Below the pieces are notes generated by a model. The model did not search any database, was not told the origin of the DNA, and saw nothing but the letters and a program-made list of their open reading frames with translations. Made by a program: the position numbers and the translations under genes. 51,614 bases of DNA. Origin: Lachnospiraceae bacterium. GTDB taxonomy: Bacteria; Bacillota; Clostridia; Lachnospirales; Lachnospiraceae. Each line of letters starts with the position of its first letter. The first letter of the stretch is position 1. Shown piece by piece: positions 1-8,528 of this stretch. Where the stretch lies: positions 1 to 51,614 of the forward strand of contig JALEWA010000042.1 of assembly GCA_022788085.1 (NCBI GenBank). Reading direction: 5' to 3'.

Positions 1-108
<108 letters not shown>

Positions 109-308
109 AAGTTTCATACTAGCACCAGTTAAACTGGCTAATATCCGTTGCAATTTACATTGCTGTTTATAAAGGATTTGTTCTCTGAATATTCATTGAA
201 GGAGTTCCTTTTGAACTCTTTTCTCATTAGAATTTTCAGGGTTGCATTACTGTTTATTTGTCAATGTTCTGCTTGTTTTCTTTGTTGCTGTTTTATCAGA
301 CACAGCTC
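109..308 (-). other. rRNA operon leader
   Basis: This is the transcribed spacer between the nearer promoter and the 16S start. It contains an inverted repeat, GAGTTC-5 nt-GAACTC, at 202-218, and a short palindrome, CCAGTTAAACTGG, at 125-137, just upstream of mature 16S. Such stems usually belong to rRNA processing. I see no open reading frame and could not identify a convincing boxA antiterminator. Confidence 0.6.
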
Positions 309-314
309 TAATAG

Positions 315-342
315 ATTATCATAAGCTGTCATATTTTGTCAA
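315..342 (-). promoter_or_regulatory. rRNA promoter P2 (sigma-A)
   Basis: On the minus strand a perfect -35 TTGACA (342-337) and a -10 GATAAT (320-315) are separated by 16 bases. The -10 is preceded by TAT, and the start point would fall near 308, about 200 bases ahead of 16S. Tandem promoters ahead of rRNA are typical of Firmicutes; a second one lies upstream at 419-447. Confidence 0.7.
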
Positions 343-418
343 GAACATTTTTATTTTTCTTTTGAAAGAATAATCCGTTTTCTTGACTGCCTGTCCGTTT
401 TCCTCAGCGACGAAGATT

Positions 419-447
419 ATCTTACCACTCTGCTTTTCATCTGTCAA
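419..447 (-). promoter_or_regulatory. rRNA promoter P1 (sigma-A)
   Basis: On the minus strand TTGACA (447-442) is followed after 17 bases by TAAGAT (424-419). The -35 is perfect and the -10 keeps the key A2 and T6. It lies ~100 bases upstream of P2 in the same orientation, which fits a tandem rrn promoter pair. Confidence 0.55.
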
Positions 448-513
448 CAAGAAATTGTTTCTTTTTTTATTTCTTTTTTTATTTCATGGTAACAGTTCGT
501 TACTGTTCAGACA

Positions 514-538
514 GGACTTAGCATTTACTGCTAAGTCC
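514..538. other. Perfect 10-bp hairpin in the ZIP-rrn spacer
   Basis: GGACTTAGCA and its exact reverse complement TGCTAAGTCC flank a 5-base loop. There is no T-run on either strand, so it is not a classical intrinsic terminator. It lies between the transporter terminator and rRNA promoter P1. It could be a factor-binding palindrome or a transcript-stabilising stem; nothing in the sequence decides between these. Confidence 0.5.
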
Positions 539-563
539 GTAAGAAAACGTTTAATAGGTAGGT

Positions 564-599
564 AAAAATCCATTTGCGAAGCAAATTTTGCATGGATTT
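564..599 (-). terminator. Terminator downstream of the ZIP transporter gene
   Basis: On the minus strand AAATCCAT (599-592) pairs with ATGGATTT (573-566), with an inner ATTTGC/GCAAAT stem as an alternative fold, and the hairpin is followed by TTTTT. It begins about 14 bases after the transporter stop codon, so it would end the GGDEF-chemoreceptor-ZIP transcript before the rRNA promoters. Confidence 0.65.
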
Positions 600-612
600 A
601 CATATCAATTCA

Positions 613-1395
613 TCATCCCAACGCTACATCAAGACTCATCATAATCGTAAACCCTACTGCGAAGAAAATAGTTCCTATATTGGAATGATCTCCTTCTGCC
701 ATTTCCGGTACAAGTTCTTCTACAACAACATAAATCATTGCTCCTGCAGCAAAGCTTAAAAGGTACGGTAAAGCAGGCTCTATAAATCTTGCCGCCAAAA
801 TTGTGAGTATTGCACCAATCGGCTCTACCACCCCTGACAATACACCATATAAAAATGCCTTTCCCTTTTTCATACCTGTAGTACGAAGCGGCATAGAAAT
901 AATTGCTCCTTCTGGAAAATTCTGAATAGCAATACCAATTGATAATGCCAATGCCCCCGTGATTGTAATCTGTGCATTCCCAGATAATAATCCGGCATAG
1001 ACAACGCCTACCGCCATTCCTTCCGGAATATTATGCAAAGCTACTGTCAACACAAGCATTGTCGTTTTTTTCAATTGACTTTTAGGTCCCTCTGCTTTCT
1101 CACTATTTACGTGAAGATGTGGAATGACATGGTCAAGCAATAGCAGAAAAAAAATACCAATCCAAAAGCCCACTACTGCGGGTACAAAGGCAAACCTTCC
1201 CATTTTTTCTGCCTGATTCATTGCCGGAACAAGAAGACTCCAGATAGATGCAGCCACCATAACGCCTGCTGCAAATCCTGTTAATGCCTTTTGTACGTTT
1301 AGATTCATCTTCTTTTTCATAAAGAAGACTCCTGCAGCTCCAAACGTAGTACCAATAAACGGTATCAAAAGTCCTTTTACTATCTCTAATGTCAT
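613..1395 (-). CDS. ZIP-family metal ion transporter
   Basis: Integral membrane transporter of the ZIP family, likely importing zinc or another divalent metal. About eight hydrophobic segments are visible. The two hallmark metal-site motifs are present: HNIPEG in the fourth segment and QNFPEG in the fifth, plus a late VVEELVPE motif. A histidine pair (HLHV) sits in the loop before the fourth helix. I prefer the ATG at 1395 (protein begins MTLEIVKG, 260 aa) because GGTGA lies 5 bases upstream; an ATG four codons earlier (1407) has no properly spaced ribosome site. The gene starts ~28 bases after the end of the damaged chemoreceptor gene, so it may be co-transcribed with it. Metal specificity cannot be read from the sequence. 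Confidence 0.9.
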   Translation of the reverse strand: MTLEIVKGLLIPFIGTTFGAAGVFFMKKKMNLNVQKALTGFAAGVMVAASIWSLLVPAMNQAEKMGRFAFVPAVVGFWIGIFFLLLLDHVIPHLHVNSEKAEGPKSQLKKTTMLVLTVALHNIPEGMAVGVVYAGLLSGNAQITITGALALSIGIAIQNFPEGAIISMPLRTTGMKKGKAFLYGVLSGVVEPIGAILTILAARFIEPALPYLLSFAAGAMIYVVVEELVPEMAEGDHSNIGTIFFAVGFTIMMSLDVALG

Positions 1396-1422
1396 TTCTA
1401 TCACCATACCTATATTTATTTA

Positions 1423-3012
1423 CTATATATGCAACTTATTTAACAAATGTACCAATGACTCTGCCTGTGCTTTCTGCTCTTCACTGATTGCTGCTGTTTC
1501 CTGTGCAATTGCCGAATTGTTGTCGACAACACCTGCCACAGCTGCGATGCTCTCCTGTATCTGTTCTATGCTTTGCATCTGAGCTTGGAGATTTCCTACT
1601 ATATTATTGATTCTATCTGTTGTTTCCTCTGCTCCAACAAGTACATCTTCCATATTAGCAGATGTTTCCGCAGTAATAAATAATCCCTTTTCTATCACCA
1701 TATTTATTTTCTGTAATAACTCATCGGCTCCATTTGCAATCAATATCTCATTAAGCTGCATCATGGCATCCGTAATTTGTTCCATAAGCTCCTTAAGTTC
1801 CTTAAGATTTGTATTACTGATTTCAAGCACAGAATGCGATGTTTTTGAAATTTTCCCAGCTTCTTCTGCATCCTTTTCATTACTGCTTATACTCTGCTCA
1901 AGGAAATCTATCAACATCATTAAATCTGATACCTGTGTTGCCTGTGAAGTACAGGAATTTGCCAAATCTTCTGCCGCATCAGCAAGCTGTCATGAACCAT
2001 TATCCAGTTCTTTCGATGCTTCCTGTATTGTCCTTACTGTTTCCTTCATTTCAGCAGCAATACGCAGCAAAGACTCTTTAATCTGAATGAATTCTCCTAC
2101 ATACTGCTGACTTATTGTAACATTATAGTTACCTGCTCCCATCTGTTCAAGAATAAATGAGATTTCGTCTATTATATTTACCAGATTCAGCTTCATGCTA
2201 TCAATTGCTGATACCATTTGTCCTATCTCACTGTCATCTTGCTTCAAATCCAGCTTTGTATGCAGATTTCCCTTTGACATGATTATCATTTGTTCAGATA
2301 CCTTCAAAATAGGATTTAAAAGCTCTTTGACTGAAAATTTCAGTGTTTTTAAGATTTGAAGCATTAACTGAGTAAATCCGACCAAAAAAGAAATTGCCAA
2401 AATAACCTGTATAACTATAATTATCTGCTTCTCTTTATCCATTCTCGCCTGAATCTCTAAAATAGTTTTATCGGTTAAATCATTGATTCTTTGTATTGTA
2501 TTTCCATACTCCGTTCCAAATACAAATGTGGTCGCTGTATCCATATCACCATTCAAAACTGCTTCCATGGCTTCTTCTTCCAGTGGTACAAGTCCGTTAG
2601 ACATATCTGCAATTTCCTGAAGAGCTTCCCATTCCTTCTCTTTTATATTATTCTTTCTTAATCCGTCCCATGCCTTATCACGATTCCTATCCACATTCAG
2701 TTCTTTTATATAGTCATCATAATATTTTCTGTCACCGGTTACAGCATATGCCTGTACTGCATAGGTCAATGTCTTTGACCCAAGTCGATACTGATTCAGA
2801 TACATGGTATTTTCCAGTTGTTTATCCGATACCCACTTAACAGCAACAGTTTCCAAAATAAGCATGATTAGCAGTATGACACCAGCAACCATCGATACAT
2901 GAGAATTTTTAATCATTTTTCTTAGCCTGTATGCCTGACTATTGTTAGTCGTTTCTTCCCCTTTTGCTCCTAACATTCTCCCGACCTGACCTTTCCTTAG
3001 GTTTAATTTCAA
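1423..3012 (-). pseudogene. Methyl-accepting chemotaxis protein, broken by an in-frame TGA
   Basis: Chemoreceptor-type gene. The first part (~340 codons) has a membrane segment near residues 41-60, a helical extracytoplasmic domain, a second membrane segment near 193-214, and a HAMP-like region. It ends at a TGA (1992-1990). Reading on in the same frame gives a continuous receptor sequence (QLADAAEDLANSC... to the end at 1423), about 529 codons in all, so this is a point nonsense change rather than a frameshift. The downstream half has the usual outer helices (VGAEETTDRI, NNSAIAQETAAISEEQ), but I cannot find the hairpin tip that every normal receptor carries (QTNLLALNAAIEAARAGE-like): MMQLNEI runs directly into LIANGADELLQKINMVIEKG. 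Both lesions suggest decay. The TTG start at 3012 is tentative; an ATG at 2976 is an alternative. It lies 22 bases after the GGDEF gene. Confidence 0.75.
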
Positions 3013-3034
3013 TTTCTCTTTGTTTACAGGTACA

Positions 3035-5818
3035 TTAATTCAAGGTAGTAAGATGATAGCCATTTTTGCCTGATTCCTTAGTAATATATAATGCATTATC
3101 TGCCTTATCAAATAACTTGTCTATTTCTACTTCTTCTTTACTGTATACTGCACCAAGACTGATAGATATCCCTACTTTATTCTCCTGATATCGAACTTCT
3201 CGATCCATACTCTGAACCAGCAGTTCCAAACGTTCCTTACATTCTTCTTCCGTGATACCCATAATGGCTACTACAAACTCATCTCCACCATACCTTCCTA
3301 TTACTGCCGTATCTCCCATCGTACCAATCAGCTGTCTGGAAAGAAGCATCAGACAATAGTCTCCTCCTGTATGGTCAAGGGTATCATTTATTAATTTGAA
3401 GTTATCAATATCTACCACCGCAAACAGTACTTCTGATGATTTTTCCGGCAATTTTTTATGAAAGCCGTCTCTATTATAAAGCTGTGTTAACGGATCTCTT
3501 TCTGCCTTATTTTTAAAGCTTTGCATCTCTTCCATTTCCTTTTGTACATTCATCAGCTTTCCAACAAGATGACCTGTTTTTCCATCTTTTCCAGCAATTT
3601 CAGATGTAATAAGACGGTACCATGCCTTTTCCCCGTTTTCCTTTTCCATGCAAAAGGCTCTTACCGATTCTTCATCATGCTTTATACTCTTATCTAACTG
3701 CTCTAAAAACTGTGTTAATGCCGGATTTGTATTTCTTTTTTCATTTCTATTTATAGTTCCACCAAACCCAAATGTTGTCACAAATTTTTTGTCAAATATA
3801 ACCTGATTTTTTGAGAAGTCATACTCAAATATGTATTCATCCGCCAATGATGCCAGCAGTTCATATTTCTTTACATCAAGGGTATGCTTCTTATTACTTT
3901 TATCCTTTTCAATCATAACAATTACAACCGCTGCAAAAATGATGAGGAAAAATACAAAAAGTATGCAAAAACACAATAACGTATTTGTTTTAATAAAACG
4001 TTTTATTGTAACCTTTTGAGGTGATGGATCCATATATTTAATCAAGGCAATCTCCATATCACCATTTTCAACACTATAAATACATTTATTGCAGATTGCG
4101 ATTAATGTAGCATCGGCATTAACCGGAAATCCAAGGCATATGGCTCCTGTGCTGGCATAAGGTAGAATGGATACATCCTCACAGTCACGCTCCCGCACAT
4201 AATAATTCGCACTATAATGATTGGTAATCGTATAATCTGCTCTCAAATTTTGAACGGCATCAATACAATCTCCGATATTACCATATGTCGCTTTTTTATC
4301 GATATTACCCCAATAAGTATTTTTTTCTCCATAGGGGATGGCTGCTGTCTTTCCGGTAAGATTATCTGCTTCCACTGTCTCATTTTCTATAAGTACATTG
4401 TAATAATCAAGATAGTTTTTTGAATACTTTATTATTTCTTCATATTCCACCGTTTTCTCAAGTCCGGCTGCCATATCTACCTCACCTCTAAGAAGAGCCT
4501 GCACAAGTTCTTCCGTATTCTTATATCCATAATAAGAGAGACTCTGATTTGTATTCTCTGCAACTATATTACACATCTCATATGCTGCACCACAGAAATA
4601 ACCTTGCATTTCATAAGAAAGTGGTGCCATATTCTGTAAGAATCCAACCTTAAGCTCAGAATGCTCTGCTAAATATTTCTTCTCAGCTTCTGAAAACTGA
4701 ACACTGGAATTATCAAAAAATGCTTCTCCTGATATTTCCTCTCCTCCACTACTACCCACCGAAGAAGACTCTGGTCTGTTTTTCTCCCATCGCCTATTCC
4801 AGTCATCCATGATATCATCAAAGCTTTCATTCCTTTTGCCACTTGCTGCATCAATGATTCTTCTAATTTCTTCACTAGAGGATAAATCCAAATCCTTTTG
4901 CAATTCTGATAGTAGTTGATAGCTTTGTTGATTTGCAATATTATTACTCAAAATAACGATATTATCATTTAACTCATACGTATCGGGATAAGGATCCGTT
5001 TTTACAATAGAAAGATTTTCATGTTCCAATGCAAAGCCTGATTCCTCCAGCATAAATTCAATATATGCCTTTGCTGCTTCTTTATTTTTCGTATTTTTAC
5101 TAATGGCATAACAGTAATCTGTCATGACTGTCATATATTGTTTACCATCTATGCTATTAGGAAATGGCATAAAGGCAATATTATCTTCATTTGGTCCTGC
5201 ATCTTTAAACTGTGATACTGCCCAAGATCCGATTACAACACACCCTATTTTCCCTTCGTTTAACATTTTCTTTGATTCATTCCAGTTGCATGATGCCGGA
5301 TTTCTCTCTGTATAGCCTAGCTCTACCATATCATACAATAAGCGGTATACCTTATAATGCGTTGTACCCTTGCGATACGGATTCCTATCATTCAAGTATC
5401 CTCCTGAGAGATATCCTGCATCACCTGTCATATCTATGAATGGAAAAACCTCCCACTGCTGCAGGGTAAAGTCCGCATTATAATTTGTATAAAATGGAAT
5501 TGCATCTGTATGAAGCTTTATCAGCTTCATTGCTTCCACAAAGCTTGGAAAAGGGAGCACGTCTCCATAATCCCCAGTTTCCATCCTTTTCTTAACTTCT
5601 TCTTCATAATTCTGGTAATATGTACATTTTACAATCACATTGGGATATTTCTTTTCAAATTCATCTAAATACGGACGCATCTCGTATTCACTAAGTGTCA
5701 TTAATACTTCAATTTTTCCACTTGGTTCATCTGCATAAACAATTTGTCCTTTTATGAACGTACAACATATGAATACTGCTGCTATAATCACCATTATTCT
5801 CTTTCGTATATGATTCAT
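3035..5818 (-). CDS. Membrane diguanylate cyclase with two solute-binding sensor domains
   Basis: A 927-residue receptor predicted to make c-di-GMP. Order: signal peptide (1-29, ending VYADE); an extracellular type-1 solute-binding (SBP_bac_1-like) domain, roughly 35-345; a low-complexity Ser/Gly linker; a type-3 periplasmic-binding domain (~380-625, beginning EKKYLAEHSELKVGF); a single membrane helix (~632-656); a PAS-like stretch; and a C-terminal GGDEF domain with an intact GRYGGDEF motif and an RDPLTQLYNRDGF entry. I see no RxxD inhibition site at the usual place before GGDEF. The first binding domain looks too short: GDVLPFPS jumps to VEAMKLIK-TDAIP, and the middle YGIP/YNK-type segment of the family is missing. 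The start has AAGGAGATATGGA upstream. It leads a short operon with the chemoreceptor gene. Confidence 0.85.
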   Translation of the reverse strand: MNHIRKRIMVIIAAVFICCTFIKGQIVYADEPSGKIEVLMTLSEYEMRPYLDEFEKKYPNVIVKCTYYQNYEEEVKKRMETGDYGDVLPFPSFVEAMKLIKLHTDAIPFYTNYNADFTLQQWEVFPFIDMTGDAGYLSGGYLNDRNPYRKGTTHYKVYRLLYDMVELGYTERNPASCNWNESKKMLNEGKIGCVVIGSWAVSQFKDAGPNEDNIAFMPFPNSIDGKQYMTVMTDYCYAISKNTKNKEAAKAYIEFMLEESGFALEHENLSIVKTDPYPDTYELNDNIVILSNNIANQQSYQLLSELQKDLDLSSSEEIRRIIDAASGKRNESFDDIMDDWNRRWEKNRPESSSVGSSGGEEISGEAFFDNSSVQFSEAEKKYLAEHSELKVGFLQNMAPLSYEMQGYFCGAAYEMCNIVAENTNQSLSYYGYKNTEELVQALLRGEVDMAAGLEKTVEYEEIIKYSKNYLDYYNVLIENETVEADNLTGKTAAIPYGEKNTYWGNIDKKATYGNIGDCIDAVQNLRADYTITNHYSANYYVRERDCEDVSILPYASTGAICLGFPVNADATLIAICNKCIYSVENGDMEIALIKYMDPSPQKVTIKRFIKTNTLLCFCILFVFFLIIFAAVVIVMIEKDKSNKKHTLDVKKYELLASLADEYIFEYDFSKNQVIFDKKFVTTFGFGGTINRNEKRNTNPALTQFLEQLDKSIKHDEESVRAFCMEKENGEKAWYRLITSEIAGKDGKTGHLVGKLMNVQKEMEEMQSFKNKAERDPLTQLYNRDGFHKKLPEKSSEVLFAVVDIDNFKLINDTLDHTGGDYCLMLLSRQLIGTMGDTAVIGRYGGDEFVVAIMGITEEECKERLELLVQSMDREVRYQENKVGISISLGAVYSKEEVEIDKLFDKADNALYITKESGKNGYHLTTLN

Positions 5819-5849
5819 TCCATATCTCCTTTTGTTTCCCCTACATTCT

Positions 5850-5879
5850 ATTATATCTTTCCTTTCATACTTATGGCAA
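5850..5879 (-). promoter_or_regulatory. Sigma-A promoter of the GGDEF-receptor operon
   Basis: On the minus strand TTGCCA (5879-5874) is followed after 18 bases by a perfect TATAAT (5855-5850), ~32 bases ahead of the GGDEF start codon. It lies directly after the tsf terminator, so this operon is separate from rpsB-tsf. Confidence 0.65.
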
Positions 5880-5899
5880 TCATATTTTATATTTCCAAG

Positions 5900-5947
5900 A
5901 AGAAAAAGACTCTGAAAAGCCTAATACAAAACTAGACTTTCAGAGTC
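5900..5947 (-). terminator. Intrinsic terminator of rpsB-tsf
   Basis: GACTCTGAAA (5917-5908 on the complementary arm) and its exact partner at 5938-5947 form a 10-bp stem with a 20-base loop, starting ~24 bases after the tsf stop. On the minus strand it is followed by CTTTTTC. Confidence 0.8.
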
Positions 5948-5970
5948 TTATGAATCAATCGTTATTAGAA

Positions 5971-6906
5971 TTATAAACCAGCCTGTGCTGCTACTTCTGC
6001 TGCGAAGTCATCAACTTTTTTCTCGATTCCTTCACCTGTCTCAAAACGAACAAACTTCTTAAGAGTAATTGCTGTATTGTTAGCCTTAGCAACGGATTCC
6101 AAATACTGCTTAACAGTCTGCTTTCCATCTTCGGCCTTAACATATGCCTGCTCAAGCAAACATACTTCCTTTAATTCCTTATTAAGACGTCCGTTTACTG
6201 CACCCTCAATAACCTTTTCAGGCTTTCCTGCCATCTTAGGATCATTCTTAATCTGCTCTGTAAGAATTTCTTTCTCATGAGCCTTATACTCTTCAGAAAC
6301 CTCTTCAGTAGAAACATACTTAGGACTTAAAGCTGCAACCTGCATTGCAACATTGGTAAGAGCTTCCTTGACAGCATCGTTAACAGTATCTGTTTCTGCT
6401 TCAACGATAACACCAATTCTTCCACCGCCATGCGTATATGTTACAACACATCCATTTTCAGCAACAACCTTTTCAAATCTTCTGATAGATAAGTTCTCAC
6501 CAATAACTGAAATCTTCTCTACTAATGCTTCCTTTACAGTCTTAGAAGTATCAGCCTTCCAGCTTTCAGCTAAGAATGCATCAATATCAGTTGCAGATGT
6601 TGTTAACGCCTGCTCTGCTACTGCTGTAACATATGCCTGGAAATCTGCATTCTTGGCAACGAAGTCTGTCTCAGAGTTAACTTCAACGACTGCTGCTGTC
6701 TTATCTCCATCTACAAGAACCTTACAAAGTCCTTCAGCTGCAATTCTTCCAGCCTTCTTCTCAGCCTTTGCCTGTCCGTTCTTTCTTAAATATTCGATTG
6801 CTTCATCCATGTTACCGTTAGTCTCGTTAAGAGCCTTCTTGCAGTCCATCATACCTGCACCGGTCATTTCTCTTAATTCTTTTACCATTGCTGCTGTGAT
6901 AGCCAT
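5971..6906 (-). CDS. tsf: Translation elongation factor Ts
   Basis: EF-Ts, the nucleotide-exchange factor for EF-Tu in the cytoplasm. The N-terminal UBA-like segment is clear (MAITAAMVKELREMTGAGMM, then DCKKAL), followed by the core with NSETDFVAKN. The C-terminal EQAYVKAEDGKQTVKQYLES motif is also conserved. The start at 6906 (311 aa) is set by GGAGGATAATAAA just upstream; a TTG five codons earlier overlaps that ribosome site and is unlikely. The length is slightly above the ~295 of Bacillus, as in other clostridia. It follows rpsB by 30 bases, the universal pairing, and ends at a strong terminator. Confidence 0.97.
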   Translation of the reverse strand: MAITAAMVKELREMTGAGMMDCKKALNETNGNMDEAIEYLRKNGQAKAEKKAGRIAAEGLCKVLVDGDKTAAVVEVNSETDFVAKNADFQAYVTAVAEQALTTSATDIDAFLAESWKADTSKTVKEALVEKISVIGENLSIRRFEKVVAENGCVVTYTHGGGRIGVIVEAETDTVNDAVKEALTNVAMQVAALSPKYVSTEEVSEEYKAHEKEILTEQIKNDPKMAGKPEKVIEGAVNGRLNKELKEVCLLEQAYVKAEDGKQTVKQYLESVAKANNTAITLKKFVRFETGEGIEKKVDDFAAEVAAQAGL

Positions 6907-6936
6907 TTTATTATCCTCCAATAATCAACTTAGAAC

Positions 6937-7674
6937 TTATGCTTCTACTGCTTCTTCCTCTACAGCTTCTTCTGCTACATCTGTCATAACTTCGCCCTGC
7001 TTAGCTTCGATAACTGCATCAGCCATAGCAGAAACGATTAACTTAACTGCTCTGATTGCATCATCGTTACCAGGAATTACATAATCAAGTTCTTCCGGAT
7101 CACAGTTTGTATCTGCAATACCAATTAAAGGAATACCAAGTGTATGAGCTTCCTGTACACAGATTCTTTCCTTCTTAGGATCAACAACGAAGATAGCATC
7201 AGGAATCTTAGTCATATTCTTGATACCGCCAAGATTCTTCTCTAACTTCTCCCATTCCTTCTTAATCTGGATAACTTCCTTCTTAGGAAGAACATCAAAT
7301 GTACCATCTTCTGCCATTGTTTCAATTGCCTTTAATCTTGCGATTCTGCTTCTGATGGTCTTGAAGTTTGTAAGCATACCACCTAACCATCTCTCATTTA
7401 CATAGAACATTCCGCAACGCTCAGCTTCTGTCTGAACTGCATCCTGTGCCTGCTTCTTTGTACCAACAAAAAGAATAGTACCTCCCTGAGCAGCGATATC
7501 AGCTACTGCCTTGTATGCCTCATCAACCTTACCTACAGACTTCTGTAAGTCGATGATATAAATACCATTTCTCTCTGTAAAGATATAAGGAGCCATCTTA
7601 GGGTTCCATCTTCTTGTCTGATGTCCAAAATGAACACCTGCCTCTAATAACTGCTTCATTGAAATAACGCTCAT
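6937..7674 (-). CDS. rpsB: 30S ribosomal protein S2
   Basis: Ribosomal protein S2 of the small subunit. It begins [20 protein letters not shown] and carries the family motifs [32 protein letters not shown] and DTNCDPE. At 245 aa it matches the normal length, with an acidic Glu/Ala-rich tail. The open frame extends ~105 codons further upstream, but that part shows no S2 similarity; GGAGGTAAAGAC immediately before 7674 fixes the start. In Bacillus subtilis rpsB-tsf likewise follow sigD-swrB at the end of the fla/che region, so the synteny is conserved here. Confidence 0.97.
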   Translation of the reverse strand: MSVISMKQLLEAGVHFGHQTRRWNPKMAPYIFTERNGIYIIDLQKSVGKVDEAYKAVADIAAQGGTILFVGTKKQAQDAVQTEAERCGMFYVNERWLGGMLTNFKTIRSRIARLKAIETMAEDGTFDVLPKKEVIQIKKEWEKLEKNLGGIKNMTKIPDAIFVVDPKKERICVQEAHTLGIPLIGIADTNCDPEELDYVIPGNDDAIRAVKLIVSAMADAVIEAKQGEVMTDVAEEAVEEEAVEA

Positions 7675-7847
7675 GTCTTTACCTCCATTTTCTGCGGTCA
7701 AGCCGCCTCTTCCGTCTGCATCATCTTTATGTGCCACCCCGAACGTATAGGGCAATGGGCCATAAATCAACAAACGTGAATCATTGATATACTTTCGTTG
7801 TAACAGTTTATAATTTGAACATAGCCACAACATTTGCATTCTAACAC
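7675..7847 (-). promoter_or_regulatory. rpsB: rpsB leader region
   Basis: About 170 bases lie between the preceding terminator and the rpsB start. rpsB must be transcribed from here, but I could not find a -35/-10 pair I trust; AATTATAAAC (minus strand, near 7807-7816) is the best -10-like sequence. The leader is long enough for S2 autoregulation. The open frame that crosses it looks like chance. Confidence 0.35.
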
Positions 7848-7880
7848 AAAAAAAGTCCCTCTGCAAGAGACTTTTTAAAA
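7848..7880 (-). terminator. Terminator at the end of the motility-linked genes
   Basis: On the minus strand AAAAAGTC pairs with GACTTTTT, extended by three inner pairs around a TGCAG loop, and is followed by a run of seven T. It starts ~18 bases after the stop of the LysM-type gene and separates the long fla/che transcript from rpsB-tsf. Confidence 0.85.
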
Positions 7881-7897
7881 TTTCTGTTGATATTTTT

Positions 7898-8512
7898 CTA
7901 TTTTCTACCAGATATCTTTTCTGCAATTTCAAGCCATGAAGACCCCTTTGCAATATATACTGTTCCAACAGAAATCTTTTTATCATATCCATGCTGCATC
8001 AGATAGGCATCATACTCGCTTGCATTATCTACAAGTCCTGCAATCTGCAGCTTACGTGCAACTGTTCCCGAATCATCCCCACTGACAATCTTTATCTCTA
8101 CAGCATTTGAATCAACTTCTTTTTCTGTAGATTCTTCTTCCGTTGACACTTCCGCATTCGACGTTTCTACCATCGATGTTTCCTCTTCCGACACAACTTC
8201 TTCTGTCGACAATGACTCTGAATCTTCTGAAACTGTTTCTGCCTCTACCACGCTTTCTTCCATATCAGATGTTTCCTGTATTTCTGTTACCTGCATTTCA
8301 CTTGTTTCTGTCTCGGTTGTCTCCCTTACTTCTGATGTTCCCGGCGTTTCCGTAGTGCTTATGTCTTCTGCTGTTTCTTTGTCTGTACTTGCCATTACCA
8401 TAGTGTCTGTATTCTTCACTGAAGCCTTCTCATCGTCAGAAGTTCCCATAAGAAGCGCTGCTGCTATGATAATTCCAATTCCCAGTCCTCTTAACTGATA
8501 CTTTAACCTCAT
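7898..8512 (-). CDS. Membrane-anchored protein with a LysM/MltG-like C-terminal domain
   Basis: Function unknown. The 204-residue protein has an N-terminal membrane anchor (residues ~8-22, [15 protein letters not shown]), then ~100 residues of acidic Glu/Ser/Thr/Val low complexity, which should be an extended stalk. The last ~60 residues ([41 protein letters not shown]) resemble the LysM-like N-terminal domain of the endolytic transglycosylase MltG, without the catalytic part. It could therefore bind peptidoglycan outside the membrane. It is the last gene before the terminator of the motility block. The ATG at 8512 has GGAGGAG 8 bases upstream; a GTG three codons earlier is less likely. The family link is from recalled motifs only. 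Confidence 0.6.
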   Translation of the reverse strand: MRLKYQLRGLGIGIIIAAALLMGTSDDEKASVKNTDTMVMASTDKETAEDISTTETPGTSEVRETTETETSEMQVTEIQETSDMEESVVEAETVSEDSESLSTEEVVSEEETSMVETSNAEVSTEEESTEKEVDSNAVEIKIVSGDDSGTVARKLQIAGLVDNASEYDAYLMQHGYDKKISVGTVYIAKGSSWLEIAEKISGRK

Positions 8513-8528
8513 ATGTAACACTCCTCCA

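Noticed and set aside
259-264. Third TTGACA upstream of 16S
   Set aside because: No acceptable -10 at the right distance.
1990-1992. TGA read as selenocysteine or programmed readthrough in the chemoreceptor
   Set aside because: Chemoreceptors have no known selenocysteine, I see no suitable downstream stem, and the receptor also lacks its signalling tip, so mutation is simpler.
7675-7992. Extended 351-codon S2 protein
   Set aside because: The upstream ~105 codons show no S2 similarity, cross a terminator, and GGAGGTAAAGAC marks the real start.
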